This document shows, in pieces, positions 1 through 4,867 of a DNA stretch of 7,454 nt (its first letter is position 1; every line of letters starts with the position of its first letter). This DNA comes from Deltaproteobacteria bacterium. GTDB taxonomy: Bacteria; Desulfobacterota; Desulfobacteria; Desulfobacterales; C00003060. Both the position numbers and the translations under genes were made by a program. Under the pieces are notes generated by a model that worked only from the letters and a program-made list of their open reading frames with translations, was not told where the DNA came from and did not search any database. Location of the stretch: assembly GCA_003647435.1 (NCBI GenBank), contig QMMV01000092.1, positions 1 to 7,454 of the forward strand. Direction: 5' to 3'.

Positions 1-1
1 G

Positions 2-19
2 AAAAAGGCAAACGAATGA
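2..19 (+). CDS. Possible 3' end of an upstream gene (last five codons)
   Basis: Frame 2 reads Lys-Lys-Ala-Asn-Glu-stop, with TGA at 17-19. This stop overlaps the ATG at 16 as ATGA, a common junction between translationally coupled genes, and the same kind of junction recurs at 684-687. Nothing about function can be said from five codons. The alternative is that the next gene simply begins further upstream, because its own frame is also open to base 1. Confidence 0.3.
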   Translation, partial: KKANE

Positions 20-687
20 AAAGCAACCTGGAACTGTTCGAGGCCAACCCCGACTACTACCTCAATACCGAGCATAAGCTGCCCACCATGTCATACCTTC
101 AGATAGACGGGGGGCCGTTGTACGTAGATGACGAAGGGGAGCACAGAACCTGCATTGCCAAGATGTTCTTTTTTCTCAAGGGATTGACCATGCTTCACGG
201 AGTGTCGATAGTGCGTCATCGCCTGGACCATCCTGCCTGGCCGGCAGACAGGGAGGCGATGGAGATATACCGGGGATTGCTGGAACACTTCAGGTTCGCG
301 AGGCCACTGAGAAAAAAGCTTTCAAGAGAAGACACGGGCGGATGGATGCGGGAGACCTTTGAGATCTGTTTCGAAGTAGTGGATCGGAAAGCCCACATGA
401 GCACCCTGTCAAAGGACGAGGCCGCAAGGCTTCTTGAACATCGACATTCATCACTGCCAGGGAAGCTGAAGGCCCTGTTCAGAAAGAGTTCAGAGCCAGA
501 AGGCTTCAAAAACACGGCAGTGATGACACCTGCCTGCCCTGCCCGCCGTTGGCCGTCAGGCGGGCTGGAACTGCAAGTTTGGCGACATTCCACTGCATCA
601 ATCGAAAACCTGCTGCAGATGCCTGGCCGGAAAGAGCCAGTGGCGCATGAAACCATCGCGAAGAAAACGGGAGGAAAAATGACATGA
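16..687 (+). CDS. Unrecognised 223-residue protein in a conjugation operon
   Basis: I do not recognise a family. The ATG at 16 follows an AAAAAGG stretch (2-8) at suitable spacing and overlaps a possible upstream stop as ATGA. The frame is also open to base 1, so an earlier start outside the window is possible. There is no signal peptide, lipobox or convincing membrane segment, so it is probably cytoplasmic. Residues 50-66 (from MFFFLKGL) are the most hydrophobic stretch, and residues 93-160 are charged and rich in Arg, Lys and Glu. Two GC palindromes lie within the frame, encoding PAWPADR (73-79) and PACPARRWPSGG (172-183). The 40 residues after the second copy differ in character from the rest and may be a late extension. 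Position just before traC, in the same direction, suggests a role in or around the transfer system, but this is inference. It lacks the exported lipoprotein start expected of TraV, which often precedes traC. The reading frame is convincing; the function is unknown. Confidence 0.7.
   Translation: MKSNLELFEANPDYYLNTEHKLPTMSYLQIDGGPLYVDDEGEHRTCIAKMFFFLKGLTMLHGVSIVRHRLDHPAWPADREAMEIYRGLLEHFRFARPLRKKLSREDTGGWMRETFEICFEVVDRKAHMSTLSKDEAARLLEHRHSSLPGKLKALFRKSSEPEGFKNTAVMTPACPARRWPSGGLELQVWRHSTASIENLLQMPGRKEPVAHETIAKKTGGKMT
232..252. repeat. GC palindromic repeat, copy 1 (inside the unknown gene)
   Basis: The left arm CCTGCCTG (232-239) and right arm CAGACAGG (245-252) pair at 7 of 8 positions around a 5-base loop, GCCGG. 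It is read in frame as PAWPADR (residues 73-79 of the 16-687 protein). It shares the CCTGCCTG core and Pro-Ala phase with the copies at 529 and 738. It is the most diverged copy and could be a chance resemblance. Confidence 0.5.
529..565. repeat. GC palindromic repeat, copy 2 (C-terminal part of the unknown gene)
   Basis: CCTGCCTGCC leads into a hairpin with 7-base perfect arms, GCCCGCC (541-547) and GGCGGGC (559-565), and an 11-base loop. It is read in frame as PACPARRWPSGG (residues 172-183). The leading bases match copy 3 at 738-747 exactly. No T-run follows, so it is unlikely to be an intrinsic terminator. A partial relative (CCTGGCCGG) appears at 622-630. Confidence 0.6.
669..674 (+). 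promoter_or_regulatory. Shine-Dalgarno site for the small gene at 684
   Basis: GGGAGG at 669-674 stands 9 bases before ATG 684 but only 4 bases before ATG 679. The spacing favours 684 as the start, and ATG 679 would be followed after one codon by TGA anyway. This site is the main reason to think a small gene begins here. Confidence 0.6.
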
Positions 688-812
688 CTGGATTGGTAGT
701 CACCGCACTGGGCATTGCCCCTGCCTGACTGCCGACGCCTGCCTGCCGGCCAGGCAGGGCAGGCAGGGTGGTTGCGGCTATTGTGGTGGTGCGGAAAAAA
801 CACTCAGCATAG
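684..812 (+). pseudogene. Small single-span membrane protein gene split by a palindromic repeat
   Basis: ATG 684 overlaps the TGA of the preceding gene (ATGA at 684-687) and has GGGAGG 9 bases upstream, a classic coupled start. The frame reads MTGLVVTALGIA (684-719), then a GC-repeat stretch (720-767) containing TGA at 726-728, then VVAAIVVVRKKHSA and TAG at 810-812. Removing the 48-base stretch, exactly 16 codons, would join the two hydrophobic halves. The result is a 26-residue protein with one hydrophobic span of about 18 residues followed by Arg-Lys-Lys, as expected for a small bitopic membrane protein with its C-terminus in the cytoplasm. As it stands, translation should stop after 14 residues. 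I infer disruption by repeat insertion. Recoding of TGA is unlikely because the three tra genes contain no in-frame TGA and use TGG for Trp. Function is unknown; it might be a dispensable transfer-operon peptide. Confidence 0.45.
738..767. repeat. GC palindromic repeat, copy 3 (interrupts the small gene)
   Basis: Perfect 10-base arms CCTGCCTGCC (738-747) and GGCAGGCAGG (758-767) flank a 10-base centre. A shorter alternative hairpin pairs TGCCTG (740-745) with CAGGCA (751-756). A related degenerate piece, CCTGCCTGACTGCC, precedes it at 720-733. The frame of the small gene reads it as PACRPGRAGR. No T-run follows, so it is probably not a terminator, though the RNA hairpin could affect translation or mRNA stability upstream of traC. 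Confidence 0.75.
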
Positions 813-830
813 GACGAAGAGGTATATGTC

Positions 831-3365
831 ATGGGACTGATAGCAAGTGTGCTCTTTGGCCGCAACGGCGGGCTCACCAACGGCGAACTGCGCCGCGAGG
901 TCTCCCGTAACAAGTTCTCCGATTATCTCCCCTATATTGCCTATGACGAGGACAACGAGCTTTATTACAACGTGGACGACACAGTGGGGTTTATCTGGGA
1001 ATGCACCCCTCTTGTATACGCAAGCCCAGCGATATTCGAGGTCCTAAGAGGCCTCTTTGCCGCCTCAATACCTGAGAAAAGTGTCCTCCAGTTTATGCTT
1101 TATGCCGACCCATACATAAAGCCCGTTCTGGACCGCTTCAGGGAATTGCGAACCCGGGATGACGATGTGGTACGGGACGCCACAGAGAACATCTGCCGAT
1201 TTCTCAGCCACGGCGCAAAGGAAGGGCTCGAAAACCTCCAGGGGATCCCCGTCCGTAATTTTCGTCTTATTGTCTCATTGAAGATGCCGTTTCACAGGGA
1301 TCTCAACATTCCAGACCTGCGGGATACGGTATTTGAGATCCTGAAGGGCGCATACCTTGCCCCGAGACACATGGACCCTCACGGCCTCGTTGACATGCTC
1401 ACCAGGCTTTTCAACGATAATCCTCCAGAGGTGACCCACTACCATGAGGACATCCCGATCCGCAAACAGGTAATCCTCAGTGAAACACCCATAAAGGCCA
1501 CATGGGAGGCCATGGAAATAGGAAACAGGCACTTGCGGTGTGTCACTCCCAAGGCAATGGCAGAGAACATTGATGAACTGCTCATGAACTACCTGGTTGG
1601 AGATATCTGGGGCCCACAGTCCGACACCAACCAGATAAGAACTCCCTTTTTCATCACGGTCAACGTGATTTACGAGTCACTCAAGGCAAAGCTCCACGCA
1701 AAGTGCAACTTTGTGTTGCAGCAAAAAGCAGCGGGATCCTTTGCACCCGGCCTCAAGCGAAAACAGGAAGAGTACATGTGGGCCACCGGGCAGATAGAAA
1801 AAGGTGTACCGTTCGTTCGCATAATGCCGCTGGTGTGGGTCATAGGAAGGGACCGTAAGGAGGCCAGGGAGAGCGTGGCCCGGATAAAGAGGATCTGGGA
1901 GTCCCGCGGTTTTACCATGCAGGAAGACAAGGGTATCGTGAAGGTGCTGTTCATATCGAGCCTTCCCCTGGGTCTGTACAACATAAAGAGCAATGTCAAC
2001 GACATAGACCGCGACTTTATCTGCGATGCAGATTCGGCCGTGCTGTGCCTACCCGTGCAGTCGGATTTTGAGGGAGGCCAGGAGCCTTACAACCTATTCA
2101 TAGGACGAAAAGGAGAGCTTGTATGCGTGGATCTGTTTGACCGCCGGGCCAACAACCAGAACGCCCTTGTGGCAGCAGAGACCGGCTCGGGCAAAAGCTT
2201 TGTAACCAATTACATTGTGTTCAACTATTACTCGGCAGGAGCCATAATACGACTCATTGACATAGGCGGTTCTTACAAGAAGCTTTGCAAGATCCTGGGT
2301 GGGGTGTTCATCAACTTTGCCAAGGACTCCAAGATCGTCCTCAATCCCTTCTCCCACGTTGTGGACATAAACGACGACGGCCCGGTGATCGCGGCCATTA
2401 TCGGCCAGATGGTCTACTCCGGGTCCAACAAGGTGCCCGATGAGACCGAAAGAACCATCATCAAGAACGCCGTTCATTACGCCTACGATAATTACGGCCC
2501 CGAGGCAGACATCAACAGGGTGTACGAGTACCTGAGCACCTTTCCCAAGTATGCCGACGAGGTCCTGGATATCGAGTGCAGGGAAAACGAGCAGTGTGTG
2601 GCGGATTTAAGCCTTCTTGCCTCGAAACTCGCATTTAACCTGCGGGATTTTACCTCTGAAGGGGCATATGGGCGCTGGTTCAATGGTCCGTCAACCCTGG
2701 ACATCTCAACTGACGAGTTCGTGGTGCTGGAGCTTGAGGAGCTGAAGAAGCAGGAGGAGCTCTTCCGGGTCATCACTCTCCAGGTGCTTAACTATGTGAC
2801 CTCCGACCTCTACCTTTCCGACCGGTCCCGCAAACGCCTCATAGTCTTTGACGAGGCATGGCAGTTTTTCAAGGAAGGCGACATGCTCCGGAACGTGATC
2901 GAAGAGGGTTACCGCAGGGCCAGAAAATACGGTGGAAGCTTTACCACCATCACCCAGTCCCTCCTTGACCTTGAGACCTTTGGCAGCGTGGGCGACGTGA
3001 TCCGTGACAACTCCGCCTACAAGTTCTACCTTCAGTCTCCTTCCTTTGAAAAGGCCAGGGATAGAAAAATCATAGACTATGACGAGTTTACCATGAGGAT
3101 CCTCAAGAGCGTCAAAAGTCCAAGGCCCCGCTACTCCGAGATATTCATGGACAATCCCCTGGGAGTTGGCGTGGCCCGTCTTGTTGTGGATCCGTTCTCA
3201 TATTATCTGTTCACCTCTGATGCGGCAGAGACCGCACAGATTGAAAAGCTGGTTCAATCCGGCATGACTTACCCCCAGGCCATCAAGGAGATGGTCCGCA
3301 GACGGGGCAAGTCAGCCGAAGAACAACTCCAAGGGGAGGTGGTTCGCAATGAAAAGGCTGCTTAA
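831..3365 (+). CDS. traC: TraC, VirB4-family ATPase of an F-type type IV secretion system
   Basis: This is the cytoplasmic, inner-membrane-associated ATPase that drives conjugative pilus assembly. At 844 residues it is close to F TraC (about 875). The N-terminal part has the family pattern FSDYLPYIAYDED followed by DDTVGFIWECTPL (TraC_F_IV-type domain, roughly residues 28-260). Walker A is AETGSGKS at 449-456, with K455 and S456; its first position is Ala rather than Gly. Walker B is LIVFDEAW at 670-677, with D674 and E675. The motif YRRARKYGG at 694-702 leads into TTITQS at 705-710, typical of VirB4/TraC proteins. No signal peptide or membrane span is evident. ATG 831 is preceded by GAAGAGG (816-822) at 8 bases. 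The ATG at 826 is in another frame and stops after four codons. The gene's end overlaps traH by 17 bases. The gene looks intact. Confidence 0.96.
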   Translation: MGLIASVLFGRNGGLTNGELRREVSRNKFSDYLPYIAYDEDNELYYNVDDTVGFIWECTPLVYASPAIFEVLRGLFAASIPEKSVLQFMLYADPYIKPVLDRFRELRTRDDDVVRDATENICRFLSHGAKEGLENLQGIPVRNFRLIVSLKMPFHRDLNIPDLRDTVFEILKGAYLAPRHMDPHGLVDMLTRLFNDNPPEVTHYHEDIPIRKQVILSETPIKATWEAMEIGNRHLRCVTPKAMAENIDELLMNYLVGDIWGPQSDTNQIRTPFFITVNVIYESLKAKLHAKCNFVLQQKAAGSFAPGLKRKQEEYMWATGQIEKGVPFVRIMPLVWVIGRDRKEARESVARIKRIWESRGFTMQEDKGIVKVLFISSLPLGLYNIKSNVNDIDRDFICDADSAVLCLPVQSDFEGGQEPYNLFIGRKGELVCVDLFDRRANNQNALVAAETGSGKSFVTNYIVFNYYSAGAIIRLIDIGGSYKKLCKILGGVFINFAKDSKIVLNPFSHVVDINDDGPVIAAIIGQMVYSGSNKVPDETERTIIKNAVHYAYDNYGPEADINRVYEYLSTFPKYADEVLDIECRENEQCVADLSLLASKLAFNLRDFTSEGAYGRWFNGPSTLDISTDEFVVLELEELKKQEELFRVITLQVLNYVTSDLYLSDRSRKRLIVFDEAWQFFKEGDMLRNVIEEGYRRARKYGGSFTTITQSLLDLETFGSVGDVIRDNSAYKFYLQSPSFEKARDRKIIDYDEFTMRILKSVKSPRPRYSEIFMDNPLGVGVARLVVDPFSYYLFTSDAAETAQIEKLVQSGMTYPQAIKEMVRRRGKSAEEQLQGEVVRNEKAA
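3332..3339 (+). promoter_or_regulatory. Shine-Dalgarno site for traH inside the end of traC
   Basis: AGGGGAGG lies within the last codons of traC, 9 bases before ATG 3349. Together with the 17-base overlap it implies coupled translation of traC and traH, and it fixes the traH start ahead of its signal peptide. Confidence 0.7.
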
Positions 3366-4848
3366 TCATGCCCTGGCAGTGCTGGTTTTCACGGCCCTGT
3401 TTTCCGTGTCATTGGCACAGGCTGCCTGGATAGACGACTGGATCCAGCAGAAGACCACAACGAACGCCGACTACCTTGAGGGCCAGAAAAGGGGATTTGC
3501 CACCTTCGGCGGCTTCTCAGCCCGCTGGAGCACAGGCAATGACTACCTCGTGAGTGTCACTCCGCCCCAGTTCAAGGCAGGGTGCGGGGGCATAGACGTG
3601 TTCCTGGGAGGTTTCTCGTTCCTCAACGCAGACTACCTGGTCCAGAAGCTCCAGAACATGCTCTCAGCCGCCCCGGCAGTGGCCTTTGACATGGCGCTTA
3701 ACACCCTTTGCTCGCAGTGCTCAAAGACCATCAAGAGCCTGGAGGCCGCCAGCAGCAGGCTCAACCAGCTTCAGTTTGACGACTGTACCGCAGCCAAGAC
3801 AGGGGTGGTGCTTCTCAAGGATATGATTTCATCAGGCAACGCAATGGCCGCATTGAAAAGCAAAAATGTGTCTGATTTCCTTGTGAGCTCGGGTCTGCAG
3901 GATATGTGGCAAGATGTAAGAAAACTCAAAGACACACTGGCAAGCCAGACCCCTGGAGACGTGGCCCAGGCAGGAGGGGCTTCCGGTATGGAAGACATGG
4001 TCTCAGGGTGCCCTGCCATAGTGCAGCAGGTGTTTTTCACCGAAGGGTCCCTGCTTGACCACCTGGCAACGTTACGGGGCTACGACCTGACCTACGCCGA
4101 TCTCATGAGGGGATATGTGGGTGATGTAAACATCACCCATGTCAACCATGACTACCTCTACCAGCTCGTAGTGCCCTGTCCCGAAAATACCCCTGACAAA
4201 ATAGGGGCGCTTGTCGAAGGAGACGTATATGAAAGGACCACCCCTTCGGCCTTGTGCACAAAGGTTACTTCGGTCACAATCAACGGAACTTCATATCCAA
4301 GCATCCGGGCGTGGGTCTTCTCCATACTGTCAAACATCTGCAACCGGATGACTGCAGCTACCTCCCTTACCGCTGACCAGGAAAACTTTCTCAGGCCCGT
4401 ACCCATGCCCATCTACCGGGGCATCTTTGCCGATATCCAGGCACAGGGGGCGGCAGTGAGCTGCTCGCAGATAGCAGACATGTACGCAGACAGTGTCGCC
4501 GCAGCCTACGCTTACCACATGATAACCGACTTCTACGACACAATAGACAAGGCGATCATGACGGCTGACGCCATTTCGGCAAACAAGCAGGGTGCACAAA
4601 ACCCTGGCGACTCGGACCACTGCAAGGTGGAACACGCAAGCGACGGTATCAACAAACTCAAGAAGGTGCAGGAACGCCTCCCCCGGTACATACAGGCTGC
4701 AAGGGAGCAGTACGGCGAAATGCTCAGCGCACTGCTCTCCCACAAGGAGTACGCCACCAAGGTCCAGGAGTTCACCGCTCTGGTCAGACAGGCGCTCTCA
4801 GGCACCTTCAACGAAGGCACGGCTGACAGAGTGCTCATCAAGAAATAA
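3349..4848 (+). CDS. traH: TraH, periplasmic conjugal pilus assembly protein
   Basis: In F-type systems TraH works in the periplasm and outer-membrane-proximal complex for pilus extension and mating-pair formation, together with TraF, TraG and others. The 499 residues (F TraH has about 458) begin with a clear Sec signal: MKR, a hydrophobic core, and an SLAQA-A cleavage site near residue 25. The family signature follows: CGGIDVFLGGFSFLN from C79, AFDMALNTLCSQC with C121 and C124, and a Cys at 146 after the Asn-Gln-Leu-Gln stretch. Further cysteines lie in GCPAI, VPCPE, ALCTK, NICNR, SCSQI and DHCKV. This gives ten in the mature protein, an even number consistent with disulfides in an oxidising compartment. 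The C-terminal 80 residues are helical and charged, possibly coiled coil. The start is set by AGGGGAGG at 9 bases. The gene overlaps traC and is followed 19 bases later by traG. It looks intact. Confidence 0.95.
   Translation: MKRLLNHALAVLVFTALFSVSLAQAAWIDDWIQQKTTTNADYLEGQKRGFATFGGFSARWSTGNDYLVSVTPPQFKAGCGGIDVFLGGFSFLNADYLVQKLQNMLSAAPAVAFDMALNTLCSQCSKTIKSLEAASSRLNQLQFDDCTAAKTGVVLLKDMISSGNAMAALKSKNVSDFLVSSGLQDMWQDVRKLKDTLASQTPGDVAQAGGASGMEDMVSGCPAIVQQVFFTEGSLLDHLATLRGYDLTYADLMRGYVGDVNITHVNHDYLYQLVVPCPENTPDKIGALVEGDVYERTTPSALCTKVTSVTINGTSYPSIRAWVFSILSNICNRMTAATSLTADQENFLRPVPMPIYRGIFADIQAQGAAVSCSQIADMYADSVAAAYAYHMITDFYDTIDKAIMTADAISANKQGAQNPGDSDHCKVEHASDGINKLKKVQERLPRYIQAAREQYGEMLSALLSHKEYATKVQEFTALVRQALSGTFNEGTADRVLIKK
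4118..4139. repeat. Near-perfect 22-base palindrome inside traH
   Basis: Arms TGGGTGATGT (4118-4127) and ACATCACCCA (4130-4139) are perfect reverse complements around an AA centre. The stretch lies wholly in the coding sequence and encodes the region VGDVNITH. It could be a protein-binding site or an RNA hairpin within the operon transcript, or a coincidence of codon choice. No promoter-like context was seen. Confidence 0.6.
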
Positions 4849-4851
4849 GTC

Positions 4852-4858
4852 AAGGAGG
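4852..4858 (+). promoter_or_regulatory. Shine-Dalgarno site that decides the GTG start of traG
   Basis: AAGGAGG is a near-ideal site 9 bases before GTG 4868 and lies just after the traH stop. No ATG in the traG frame exists nearby upstream. The first in-frame ATG downstream (codon 21) would cut through the signal-like hydrophobic stretch, so GTG is preferred. Confidence 0.8.
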
Positions 4859-4867
4859 GAATCAAAA

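Noticed and set aside
449..565. CRISPR-like or tandem repeat array in the left region
   Set aside because: The GC palindromes are few, irregularly spaced, of different lengths and imperfect. There are no uniform spacers.
726..728. TGA recoded as an amino acid (alternative genetic code)
   Set aside because: traC, traH and the long open traG have no in-frame TGA and use TGG for Trp. The unknown gene also ends with TGA at a typical ATGA junction.
738..767. Intrinsic terminator before traC
   Set aside because: The hairpin is strong, but the following bases (GTGGTTGCGG) have no T-run, and the genes on either side appear to belong to one transcript.
216..803. 195-codon minus-strand frame across the left region
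   Set aside because: It runs antisense to two plus-strand genes and through the palindromes, which are open in several frames. The peptide looks like translated repeat sequence, and no start context supports it.
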